A stretch of 5,546 bases of DNA from Halothece sp. MAG (GCA_018610095.1 JAHEOB010000402.1:1-5546), one strand, 5' to 3'. Shown: positions 1 to 4,723, counted from the stretch's first letter. The notes: a model not told the origin generated them from the letters alone. Made by a program: numbers and translations.

Positions 1-77
1 CTTTTTTTGTTGATTGGATAGACTTTTTTCCGGAAATAGTTGATCTAAATACTGATCGGAAATACGATCAAACGTAG
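1..77 (+). CDS. 3' end of the 80-aa unknown protein (duplicate of 5406-5482)
   Basis: This is the C-terminal part of the gene annotated at 5240-5482, seen again because the circular sequence overlaps itself. Base 1 is the second base of codon 56 and the TAG stop is at 75-77. The visible residues include a hydrophobic, aromatic stretch (FFVDWIDFFPEIVDL) and a polar tail ending KYDQT. It is not a separate gene; on the circle the full-length copy covers it. Confidence 0.8.
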   Translation, partial: FFVDWIDFFPEIVDLNTDRKYDQT

Positions 78-81
78 TCAT

Positions 82-104
82 AATAACCTCACATACAGGT
101 TGTT
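82..104. terminator. Stem-loop downstream of the 80-aa gene
   Basis: AATAACCT (82-89) pairs with AGGTTGTT (97-104), giving 8 bp including one G-U, around a 7-nt loop. It starts five bases after the stop codon of the plus-strand gene. The position suits a transcript end or 3' stabiliser, but no T-run follows, so intrinsic termination is not proven. The same sequence recurs at 5487-5509. Confidence 0.35.
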
Positions 105-111
105 GTGATTA

Positions 112-146
112 GCGGTTTGTCAGAGTTGCAACCTCTGGCAAATCGC
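112..146. terminator. Strong 14-bp stem-loop between convergent genes
   Basis: Bases 112-125 (GCGGTTTGTCAGAG) pair with 133-146 (CTCTGGCAAATCGC) in an uninterrupted 14-bp stem with two G-U wobbles and a 7-nt loop (TTGCAAC). It lies between the stop of the plus-strand 80-aa gene (77) and the stop of the minus-strand rep gene (152). A bidirectional terminator or 3' end protecting both messages is the natural reading. No good T-tract follows on either strand, so Rho-independent function is uncertain. Confidence 0.45.
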
Positions 147-151
147 GCCGA

Positions 152-898
152 TTAAACATCAATTTTTAACTGGTCATCTTTTTGAAACCAGAATTCAATA
201 CGAACGACTTTTTTACCTCTTTTTAACGGCTTCCATTGGATTATCCAGTTGTCTTTTTCGGTCAGTTCTTTTACGGCAGGTTCTATCACCCTTTCCCGAA
301 GTAACCCAAAGGTTTTTTTATAACTTTCAGGGGTTTCCATAGCATGATGAAAATCATCCAGAGATATGGACAACCATCCGTTATTATCTTTATGGGTATT
401 CATTTGCTCGAATAATTCAAGTAACCGCCATGAGTGAACAGAGCGCAGTCCGCATGCCTGCGATAGCTGGTATTTAGTGAAATTTTCTTCCAGTTCGCAT
501 AGATAGGGGGTGACCTGTGGTGTAAAACTGAGAACGACGTGTGCTTCACCTTCATTGTATTTGTAAGCACCTAACCATCTGATTTTCCATACATCAACGT
601 CAGTTTCGCTGACCTCGTTTATTCTGAAACTAATATACCGGTTAAAAAAATTATCAGCGGCAATTTTTAATTGAGAATAAGCTTGTTTTAAAGGCATTCC
701 AAAAGTATTGGCGTATTCTTCCGCTGTGATTTTTATTGGGGAGTACTGTCCACCCATTTTGGCTATAGCAGCAAAGATGATGCGTTTTTCTGCTAATGAT
801 AGGCTTTGCGCTGCTCTCGTAATGGCATTGCTCATCACGATATTTTTCCCGCGCAGGTTCAAGGTCATGGTTATTGATTCAGGTTTTTTCCCTTTCAT
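152..898 (-). CDS. rep: Rep_3-family plasmid replication initiator (RepB/RepA-like)
   Basis: This is the replication initiator that binds the iterons at 1041-1124 as a monomer and, by family precedent (pPS10, R6K, IncN-type Reps), represses its own promoter as a dimer. The 248 residues are a usual length for the family. Two winged-helix domains can be followed. WH1 spans about residues 18-140, opening with GKNIVMSNAITRAAQSLSLAEKR, a hallmark of the family. WH2 spans about 145-240, with the FTKYQLSQACGLRSVHSWRLLELFEQ stretch (140-165) and the helix YKKTFGLLRERVIEPAVKEL (193-212) that carries iteron recognition in homologues. The ATG at 898 is preceded by AGGTG (908-904) five bases upstream. 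Met11 is an alternative start but would drop the basic N-terminus. The gene is convergent with the 80-aa gene, and its promoter lies in the operator region at 940-1010. I am confident of the family but not of an incompatibility group. Confidence 0.93.
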   Translation of the reverse strand: MKGKKPESITMTLNLRGKNIVMSNAITRAAQSLSLAEKRIIFAAIAKMGGQYSPIKITAEEYANTFGMPLKQAYSQLKIAADNFFNRYISFRINEVSETDVDVWKIRWLGAYKYNEGEAHVVLSFTPQVTPYLCELEENFTKYQLSQACGLRSVHSWRLLELFEQMNTHKDNNGWLSISLDDFHHAMETPESYKKTFGLLRERVIEPAVKELTEKDNWIIQWKPLKRGKKVVRIEFWFQKDDQLKIDV

Positions 899-942
899 CT
901 ATTCACCTAAATGGGGTCAGTATTTGATCTACTGGTTATTGA

Positions 943-963
943 AAAAGTAACAAGTATCGGGTA
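943..963 (-). promoter_or_regulatory. Inverted, degenerate iteron in the rep leader
   Basis: This 21-bp stretch matches the reverse complement of the iteron at 16 of 21 positions: AAAAGTAAC, a diverged 5-bp centre, then T, CGGGT. It lies between the putative rep promoter and the rep start, in the opposite orientation to the array. In Rep_3 plasmids the rep operator is built from iteron-like half-sites, so this is a plausible Rep binding site for autorepression or copy-number control. Confidence 0.55.
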
Positions 964-972
964 ACTGTAACT

Positions 973-1001
973 AAAATAAATGATGTTACATTAAAAGTAA
1001 A
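973..1001 (-). promoter_or_regulatory. Putative rep promoter
   Basis: On the minus strand TTTACT (1001-996) and TATTTT (978-973) sit 17 bp apart, each matching the sigma-70 hexamers at four of six positions. Transcription would start near 966 and give a leader of about 70 nt to the rep ATG at 898. The overlap of the -35 with the inverted repeat 983-1008 supports a repressible promoter, but the hexamers are weak, so this is tentative. Confidence 0.35.
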
Positions 1002-1008
1002 GTAACAT
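983..1008. promoter_or_regulatory. Inverted-repeat operator candidate for Rep
   Basis: ATGTTAC (983-989) and GTAACAT (1002-1008) form a perfect 7-bp inverted repeat with a 12-bp spacer. The arms contain GTTAC, the same core found in every iteron. Dimeric Rep proteins of this family bind such two-fold operators over their own promoter, and this one covers the predicted -35 of rep. The binding role is inferred. Confidence 0.5.
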
Positions 1009-1031
1009 TGTTTTTTATTGTTATCTTTGGT

Positions 1032-1040
1032 TGTGGATAC
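1032..1040 (-). promoter_or_regulatory. DnaA box abutting the iterons
   Basis: TGTGGATAC (minus strand GTATCCACA) differs from the DnaA consensus TTATNCACA at the first base only. It ends exactly one base before the first iteron, a common arrangement in iteron origins where DnaA assists Rep. Confidence 0.6.
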
Positions 1041-1124
1041 AACCCGAAAAAAGTTACTTTTAACCCGAAAAAAGTTACTTTTAACCCGAAAAAAGTTACT
1101 TTTAACCCGAAAAAAGTTACTTTT
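1041..1124 (+). repeat. Four exact 21-bp iterons (origin of replication core)
   Basis: Four identical, perfectly adjacent 21-bp direct repeats begin at 1041, 1062, 1083 and 1104. Each unit reads AACCCG, then six A, then GTTAC, then four T. The 21-bp period, about two helical turns, puts all sites on the same face of the DNA, as expected for iterons bound by a Rep_3 initiator. A decayed fifth start (AACT, then GTAACTT) follows at 1125-1137. With the DnaA boxes and the A+T-rich stretch downstream, this defines the oriV. Identity among units suggests strong conservation or recent amplification. Confidence 0.92.
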
Positions 1125-1137
1125 AACTCTGTAACTT

Positions 1138-1220
1138 AATGATTTTAAAATGATTCTGGCGTCTAAAAAGGTTTTAAAAATAATATAAAAAGAATTTAAA
1201 AAGCAAAATCAACCTCAAAT
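1138..1220. other. A+T-rich DNA-unwinding region of oriV
   Basis: This stretch is dominated by runs of A and T (for example TTTTAAAA twice and ATAATATAAAAAGAATTTAA) and has no coding potential. It lies between the iteron array and a perfect DnaA box, which is where an iteron plasmid melts first. The exact opening site cannot be read from sequence alone. Confidence 0.6.
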
Positions 1221-1221
1221 C

Positions 1222-1230
1222 TGTGGATAA
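1222..1230 (-). promoter_or_regulatory. Perfect DnaA box
   Basis: TGTGGATAA is the exact complement of the DnaA consensus TTATCCACA. It flanks the A+T-rich region on the side away from the iterons, so the melting region is bracketed by two DnaA boxes (1032-1040 and here). Confidence 0.75.
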
Positions 1231-1734
1231 CCAATCATTTTGTGTACAAAAAAATGCAAAACCAAAACGGACAAAAACTTGTTTTTGATCGGATTGGTTT
1301 TAACCAACGAGCAAACGCGAGGCGGTAGGATCAAATGAGGATATCGCAAGCTAATCGCTTGCTCTCCTGATGTGCCCTCACGGGCTTGATTAAGCTAGCT
1401 CCCTCACGTTGTTCGGGCTGGGTGTGGTTTTAGCATTCTTTCGTCTCCGACCATCTAACTTCTACGCTGCTTTACGGTTTGTGCTCGTCTGGTTCGCTAC
1501 GCTCACGGCTTTACAGGGCAGGGGGGTGGTTCTCCGCTTTTCTTTGAATCCCCCTTATTTATCGGCAAATTCACCACAGTGTTTTTTGTAGCATCGAGCT
1601 GTTGCCTTACATGCCCTAAAGGGCATAAATACCCACAAAAACGCCTCTAATCAATTTTGAGCGATTTTATTACGCTTTGTGTTAGATTCTGCCGCTTAAT
1701 ACTGATCTCTCTATACAGGACGATTGAGAGCGTT
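1231..1734. other. Gene-free block between oriV and the toxin-antitoxin operon
   Basis: I see no supportable gene here. About 1310-1620 is clearly richer in G+C (my hand count for 1381-1560 is about half G+C) than the rest of the plasmid. It holds short hairpins (GCAAGC 1346-1351 with GCTTGC 1357-1362; ATGCCC 1611-1616 with GGGCAT 1621-1626) and a direct repeat CCCTCACG at 1375-1382 and 1401-1408. Open stretches such as 1409-1591 lack a ribosome site and family resemblance. The block could be a gene remnant, a structured RNA or a spacer; the sequence does not decide. Confidence 0.5.
1654..1674 (+). repeat. 21-bp direct repeat, left copy (flanks toxin-antitoxin operon)
   Basis: This stretch (ATTTTGAGCGATTTTATT then ACG) matches 2470-2490 at 19 of 21 positions in the same orientation. 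The pair brackets the toxin-antitoxin operon about 816 bp apart. The right copy is directly beside the oriT nic site, so the left copy may be a trace of duplicated or recombined oriT-proximal DNA. Confidence 0.55.
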
Positions 1735-1773
1735 TTATGATGCTAGTAAATATTACTCGTATGTCAGATTTAT

Positions 1774-1802
1774 TTAACACTTTTATATTAATCGGTTATA
1801 GT
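1774..1802 (+). promoter_or_regulatory. Sigma-70 promoter of the toxin-antitoxin operon
   Basis: TTAACA (1774-1779) and TATAGT (1797-1802) are separated by exactly 17 bp and each matches consensus at five of six positions. Transcription would begin near 1809, about 25 nt before the toxin GTG. Systems of this kind are normally repressed by their antitoxin here. A small dyad TATG/CATA (1802-1805, 1811-1814) over the start region is the only visible operator candidate. Confidence 0.65.
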
Positions 1803-1834
1803 ATGGAGTTCATAGCTAATAGGGGGTGTTTAAT

Positions 1835-2137
1835 GTGATAACGGTATTAACCACAGATATTTTTGATGACTGGATAGGTGCGTTAAAAGATATCCGTGCG
1901 AAAGCAAAAATTCAGGCGCGTATCAAGCGAATTAAAAATGGCAATTTCGGAGATATTGAACCGATAGGCGAGGGATTTTCTGAACTTAGAATACACGAGG
2001 GAAAGGGGTACAGGGTTTATTTGCGGAAAACAAACACGCTTATTGTAATTTTGCTTTGCGGTGGGGATAAAAGTACGCAACAAAAAGATATTGAAAAAGC
2101 AAAATTAATATTCAAAGAAATTGAGGGGGAAATATGA
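1835..2137 (+). CDS. HigB/RelE-superfamily addiction-module toxin
   Basis: This is a type II toxin of the RelE/ParE fold, in the phage Gp49-like/HI1419 branch. Relatives cut mRNA on the ribosome; activity of this one is inferred. From the GTG at 1835 it is 100 residues, typical for the family. The family pattern is clear: KIQARIKRIKNGNFGD (25-40), EGFSELRIHEGKGYRVYL (46-63) with the basic/aromatic Arg52, Tyr59 and Arg60, and the C-terminal signature VILLCGGDKSTQQKDIEKAK (71-90). The GTG at 1835 has AGGGGG (1821-1826) eight bases upstream and yields the usual MITVL-type N-terminus. The in-frame GTG at 1826 lies inside that ribosome site and is less likely. The toxin comes first and overlaps the antitoxin start by ATGA, which couples their translation. 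Confidence 0.88.
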   Translation: MITVLTTDIFDDWIGALKDIRAKAKIQARIKRIKNGNFGDIEPIGEGFSELRIHEGKGYRVYLRKTNTLIVILLCGGDKSTQQKDIEKAKLIFKEIEGEI

Positions 2138-2421
2138 AAGTGAAAATTAAAGAGTATGATATTGCAGAGCATTTAAATAGCGAAGAAGAAATGCAGCTTT
2201 ATTTAAATGAGATTTTAGAAGATGGCGACCCTGCATTATTTCTTTCTGCATTAGGTGATATTGCGAGAGCTAAAAATATGAGCCAGCTTTCTAGAGAGGT
2301 CGGAATGTCCAGAGAGGGGCTTTATCATGCATTATCAGGGAAAGGAAACCCAACATTTAGTTCTATGCTTAAAATCACCAAAGCGTTAGGCTTAAAGCTT
2401 CATTTCACAGCAGGGGCGTAA
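2134..2421 (+). CDS. HigA-like HTH antitoxin (HI1420 / addiction-module antidote family)
   Basis: This is the antitoxin partner of the preceding toxin. It should neutralise it by direct binding and repress the shared promoter. The protein has 95 residues. An N-terminal segment (1-30, KEYDIAEHLNSEEEMQLYLNEIL) resembles the toxin-contacting region of the family. A C-terminal helix-turn-helix follows at about 37-90 (ALGDIARAKNMSQLSREVGMSREGLYHALSGKGNPTFSSMLKITKALGLKL). The start ATG shares ATGA (2134-2137) with the toxin stop and has GAGGGGG (2123-2129) just upstream, so it has its own ribosome site as well as coupling. No clear terminator follows; the oriT palindrome begins 79 bases downstream. 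Confidence 0.9.
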   Translation: MKVKIKEYDIAEHLNSEEEMQLYLNEILEDGDPALFLSALGDIARAKNMSQLSREVGMSREGLYHALSGKGNPTFSSMLKITKALGLKLHFTAGA

Positions 2422-2469
2422 TCCGTCCCTTTCTATTGTTACTAATCTAGCCATAAAATATTAGCGTGG

Positions 2470-2490
2470 ATTTTGAGTGATTTTATTGCG
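2470..2490 (+). repeat. 21-bp direct repeat, right copy (adjacent to nic)
   Basis: This copy (ATTTTGAGTGATTTTATT then GCG) differs from 1654-1674 at two positions. It ends three bases before the predicted nic site, so on the nicked strand it is the first DNA to enter the recipient. It could be part of oriT (for example a relaxosome binding site) as well as half of a repeat flanking the toxin-antitoxin operon. Confidence 0.55.
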
Positions 2491-2492
2491 AT

Positions 2493-2543
2493 GCAGGATA
2501 GCCTAACAACTGTAAAAATGGTACCATTTTACACTTGTTAGGC
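2493..2543 (-). other. oriT: MOBP-type origin of transfer (oriT) with nic site
   Basis: On the minus strand the sequence TATCCTG|C (2500-2493) is identical to the RP4-type nic core, predicting cleavage between 2494 and 2493. Immediately 5' of it on the same strand lies a 43-nt imperfect palindrome. GCCTAACAA (2501-2509) pairs with TTGTTAGGC (2535-2543); a C/C mismatch follows; TGTAAAA (2511-2517) pairs with TTTTACA (2527-2533); the centre is TGGTACCA. RP4 has the same order, with the accessory-protein inverted repeat next to CTATCCTG. A DNA-binding accessory gene starts 32 bp away. The leading strand would carry the toxin-antitoxin operon in first and mobC last. The oriT call rests on this layout and is strong; cleavage itself is inferred. 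Confidence 0.8.
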
Positions 2544-2574
2544 GCTTGACCTACAGTCGGTTCTTGGGGGGTGA

Positions 2575-3123
2575 ATGAAACAAATTAAATTTAGATTGAA
2601 TGATGATGAATATGAATTATACCATAAAAAAGTCAAAGAGAACTTGAATATAACATTGCCGAATTTTTATAAAAGTGTTGGAAATGCCATTTTAAATAAA
2701 TCTAAAAATATTAAAAATTCACTATCTGAGTATTCAATTTCGATAGGGGAAGAGGCAGATTATACTGATGAAAGAGCTTTTATTTATTTAACAAAAGAAC
2801 AGAAAGATGCTTTGTTAACGCTAGCTCAAAAACATGGTTGGTCATTATCGAGAGAAATGCGCTTTCGTCTTCAAACAACGTTAAGTAACGAAATGGATTT
2901 TTTTGACCAAGAGTTACAAGAAATGAAATTATGTCGAAATCATATTAAACGTATTGGACTCAATATTAATATGATATTACGACGTGACGAAGGGCGTGTT
3001 TTAGATAAAGAGGGAATGCGTCAAGATATGCAAGTGTTAACCGAACAGCTTAATGAGCTTGAGAATAAATTTAATTACTTTATCAATAAGTGTAAGGGTA
3101 GAATTGTTGCGAATCGATTATGA
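2575..3123 (+). CDS. mobC: MobC/TraJ-like relaxosome accessory protein
   Basis: This is probably the oriT-binding accessory protein that recruits a MOBP relaxase and helps open nic. The 182 residues fall into two parts. Two ribbon-helix-helix-like segments lie at 3-40 (IKFRLNDDEYELYHKKVKEN, then LPNFYKSVGNAIL) and 67-103 (RAFIYLTKEQKDALLTLAQK, then SLSREMRFRLQTTL). A C-terminal helical part (113-175) carries KLCRNHIKRIGLNINMILRR (118-137), matching the 'iGxNlNqi' motif of the MobC family, followed by a probable coiled coil (150-172). A G-run (2566-2571) precedes the ATG. The gene starts 32 bp from the oriT palindrome, so the protein may bind it and regulate itself; a TTTACA/TACAGT pair (2528-2533, 2552-2557) is a weak promoter candidate inside oriT. 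In relatives the relaxase gene follows or overlaps; here the gene ends at a hairpin and no relaxase exists. Confidence 0.78.
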   Translation: MKQIKFRLNDDEYELYHKKVKENLNITLPNFYKSVGNAILNKSKNIKNSLSEYSISIGEEADYTDERAFIYLTKEQKDALLTLAQKHGWSLSREMRFRLQTTLSNEMDFFDQELQEMKLCRNHIKRIGLNINMILRRDEGRVLDKEGMRQDMQVLTEQLNELENKFNYFINKCKGRIVANRL

Positions 3124-3129
3124 ATAATG

Positions 3130-3164
3130 ATGTAATATCCATCATAATGTAATGGATATTACAT
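3130..3164. terminator. 13-bp stem-loop between convergent mobC and the T4SS operon
   Basis: ATGTAATATCCAT (3130-3142) pairs perfectly with ATGGATATTACAT (3152-3164) around a 9-nt loop. It fills the 50-bp gap between the mobC stop (3123) and the stop of the minus-strand 77-aa gene (3174), so it is well placed as a bidirectional terminator. The stem is A+T-rich, and the T-tracts are short and interrupted on both sides (TTTAGTTAGTTT on the plus strand). Confidence 0.55.
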
Positions 3165-3173
3165 TTAGTTAGT

Positions 3174-3407
3174 TTAAAGTTTAGATTCTAAATATCGAGT
3201 AGCTAATTCCATAAACAATAATAACGCTAAAAAAAGGCATCCTGTCTTTAAAATAAGAAGTATTCTTTCTGACCATGTTCCATTTGGGCACTGTTGTTTT
3301 TCTATCTTATCAGCGATAAATTGCAATGAAATATAGTAATAAAATAATTTGATTTTTCTCCATCCCATTGAAATAAAATCAATATATTTTTTCATTTTAT
3401 GTTCCAT
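3174..3407 (-). CDS. Small single-TM protein following virB6, function unknown
   Basis: I do not recognise this 77-residue protein. It has a basic, aromatic N-terminal half (MGWRKIKLFYYYISLQF, 14-30), one CPNGTW motif (40-45), and one confident membrane helix (about 49-68, ILLILKTGCLFLALLLFMEL) close to the C-terminus. No signal peptide or lipobox is seen, so it is not a VirB7. The ATG at 3407 overlaps the virB6 end by 11 bp and has a weak GAGA upstream. The ATG of Met5 (3395) is preceded by GGAA and would give 73 residues with no overlap; I cannot separate the two. As the last gene of the eexN-virB6 operon it is likely to act with them at the inner membrane, for example as a VirB6 partner or an exclusion factor, but that is inference from position only. 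Confidence 0.65.
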   Translation of the reverse strand: MEHKMKKYIDFISMGWRKIKLFYYYISLQFIADKIEKQQCPNGTWSERILLILKTGCLFLALLLFMELATRYLESKL

Positions 3408-4446
3408 AACGTTTTCTCACATTATCAATAGAGGCTTGCCGACGCGATTTTGCCGAGTTAGGCGCAGACGAACCACTATTCCCACTCGTTGAAGCCCCAT
3501 TCCAGCCCCTATCTCGATTACTTTTACCCATATTTGACGCGGTATTTGCTGTTTTTTTGATACCTTTAAATGCCATCATGCCAGCTCCAACAATACCCAT
3601 TGCAGCAGCTCCTTGAATAGCTCCTTCTACGCCGACTCCTGCAATGTGAGATGCGAATGTTTTGGCTAACCAAACAATAAACGCCATCATAACGCCAGCC
3701 GCCAACGCTTGCGCTCCCATAGACATTAAATTAACTTCTTCTCCATATTTAACAGCGGAAGATAAAATGATGTTTAAAAATACCATACTTGCCCGTAAGG
3801 CTAAGGATGCAAACATTACAATCAATAGTGAGCTGAATATCAGTTGCAGCCAGTTATTGAACATTTGACGTAAAAAACCAAACATCAAACAAAATATAAA
3901 AATTGGAGCTGTCGTTGTTAGCAGTAATAAGGTAATTTCAGCAGCAAAAAACACAATAGCACACAGCATTAAGCTAATTAGACCGCCCAAATAGGTGAAT
4001 AAAGCTGCTAAACCACCGTCAACAGGAACATAAGTTGAAGTATCTAAATGTTTTAAATGTGCTGCTACTTGTGCCGTTTTAATCCACAGTTGATCCATCC
4101 ATTTCCAGGGGCTAGCTTCTCCGGCTAAGGTATCGCGTAATCCATAAATGGCTTGGGTGCTGGTATCCAACCAGCCACCGCTATTTTTAATAAACATCAA
4201 GATGATGGCAAAGCGCGTTAAATTCCAAATAAAATCAGGTACAGGCGTTTTATTTTTTAAAGCCAGCGTACTGAATGCAAACCATAAAATATAAATTGAA
4301 ATCCCGTACTGCGCTAAATCTGCAGCAATTTGAGAATATTCACTGGTTTTCCCTGCCAATGTTTTATTCAATATATCGAAAATAACTTCATGCGCTGCCT
4401 GAAAAAAATCAGAGGAGTAATCAGAAACTACTATTTCATTCGCCAT
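3397..4446 (-). CDS. virB6: VirB6/TrbL-family type IV secretion inner-membrane protein
   Basis: VirB6 is the polytopic inner-membrane subunit of P-type conjugation machines and contacts DNA during its passage. The 349 residues are near normal length. Hydrophobic segments lie at about 45-65, 72-88, 148-170, 171-192, 201-228 and 243-265. The large loop between the second and third (about 89-145) corresponds to the periplasmic DNA-contacting loop. FLRQMFNNWLQ (191-201) holds the tryptophan region conserved in the family. A Gly/Ala-rich segment (270-297) and a hydrophilic Ser/Asn/Arg-rich cytoplasmic tail (300-349) follow. GAGGGG (4458-4453) lies six bases before the ATG. The gene follows eexN by 16 bp, the virB5-eexN-virB6 order known from IncN-like operons, but no other virB gene is present here. 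It looks intact, with no internal stop or frameshift. Confidence 0.9.
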   Translation of the reverse strand: MANEIVVSDYSSDFFQAAHEVIFDILNKTLAGKTSEYSQIAADLAQYGISIYILWFAFSTLALKNKTPVPDFIWNLTRFAIILMFIKNSGGWLDTSTQAIYGLRDTLAGEASPWKWMDQLWIKTAQVAAHLKHLDTSTYVPVDGGLAALFTYLGGLISLMLCAIVFFAAEITLLLLTTTAPIFIFCLMFGFLRQMFNNWLQLIFSSLLIVMFASLALRASMVFLNIILSSAVKYGEEVNLMSMGAQALAAGVMMAFIVWLAKTFASHIAGVGVEGAIQGAAAMGIVGAGMMAFKGIKKTANTASNMGKSNRDRGWNGASTSGNSGSSAPNSAKSRRQASIDNVRKRYGT

Positions 4447-4462
4447 TATAAGCCCCTCTTAA

Positions 4463-4723
4463 TTAAAGCCCGCTTTGCTCACGTATTTTAGCTGCGCGTT
4501 CTTTATGTAATTTTTTCATTTCAGGCGTATTAATGTATTTCGCTGCTTGTTTAACATTGATGCAATTAACCGATTCTTCCCCAGATTCCATGCAGTCTTT
4601 CCACTTCTTTACGGCTTCTTCTGGGTGTGCCTCCCACCAATCACGGGATTTAACTTCTTCACTACAACCAGTTAAAAAAGAAGTTGCCAGAATTGAACCT
4701 ACAACAAATATTAATTTATTCAT
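4463..4723 (-). CDS. eexN: EexN-family entry-exclusion lipoprotein
   Basis: EexN proteins sit in the envelope of a plasmid-bearing cell and block entry of a related conjugative plasmid. The 86-residue precursor has a textbook lipoprotein signal: MNK, a hydrophobic core (4-18) and the lipobox LTGC with lipidated Cys20. Residue +2 is Ser, not Asp, so outer-membrane sorting is allowed. The mature part carries the family pattern: DWWEAHPEEAVKKWKDC (28-44), a second cysteine (NC, 53-54) that could pair with Cys44, NTPEMK (65-70), and a basic helical tail. TAAGGG lies about seven bases before the ATG at 4723. It is the first gene of the operon with virB6 16 bp downstream. Which incoming plasmid type it excludes cannot be read from the sequence. 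Confidence 0.88.
   Translation of the reverse strand: MNKLIFVVGSILATSFLTGCSEEVKSRDWWEAHPEEAVKKWKDCMESGEESVNCINVKQAAKYINTPEMKKLHKERAAKIREQSGL

Larger units (their letters stand above)
1..141. repeat. Terminal redundancy of a circular molecule (copy 1)
   Basis: Bases 1-141 are identical to 5406-5546. The gene at 5240-5482 runs intact into the second copy, and the sequence after 141 continues naturally from it. The simplest reading is a 5405-bp circle whose linearised sequence wraps past its start, not a biological repeat. Everything in 1-141 should be counted once. Confidence 0.93.

Noticed and set aside
1..141. 141-bp terminal repeat as a transposon or phage terminal repeat
   Set aside because: The repeat is exact and direct, contains gene and intergenic sequence without recombinase sites, and a gene reads through it intact; wrap-around of a circle explains it fully.
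708..950. Plus-strand frame opposite the start of rep
   Set aside because: It lies antisense to the well-supported Rep N-terminus and the rep leader, and has no family features.
1409..1591. 60-codon plus-strand frame starting in the G+C-rich island
   Set aside because: It has no ribosome site, a low-complexity hydrophobic/aromatic translation and no family resemblance. Its start context and composition look like chance opening in G+C-richer DNA.
1660..1687. Possible Xer/dif-like recombination site flanking the toxin-antitoxin operon
   Set aside because: TTGTGTTAGAT (1677-1687) matches the XerD arm at 9 of 11 positions, but the XerC arm (1660-1670) is poor and the right-hand repeat at 2470-2490 has no XerD-like arm, so a pdif module is not supported.
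1826..1834. Toxin start at GTG 1826
   Set aside because: It lies within the AGGGGG ribosome site. GTG 1835 has ideal spacing and gives the normal N-terminus and length for the family.
1883..2083. Minus-strand frame inside the toxin gene
   Set aside because: It is antisense to the toxin, whose conserved C-terminal signature fixes the true strand.
3662..3868. Plus-strand frame inside virB6
   Set aside because: It is an antisense shadow of the VirB6 membrane segments, without a ribosome site.
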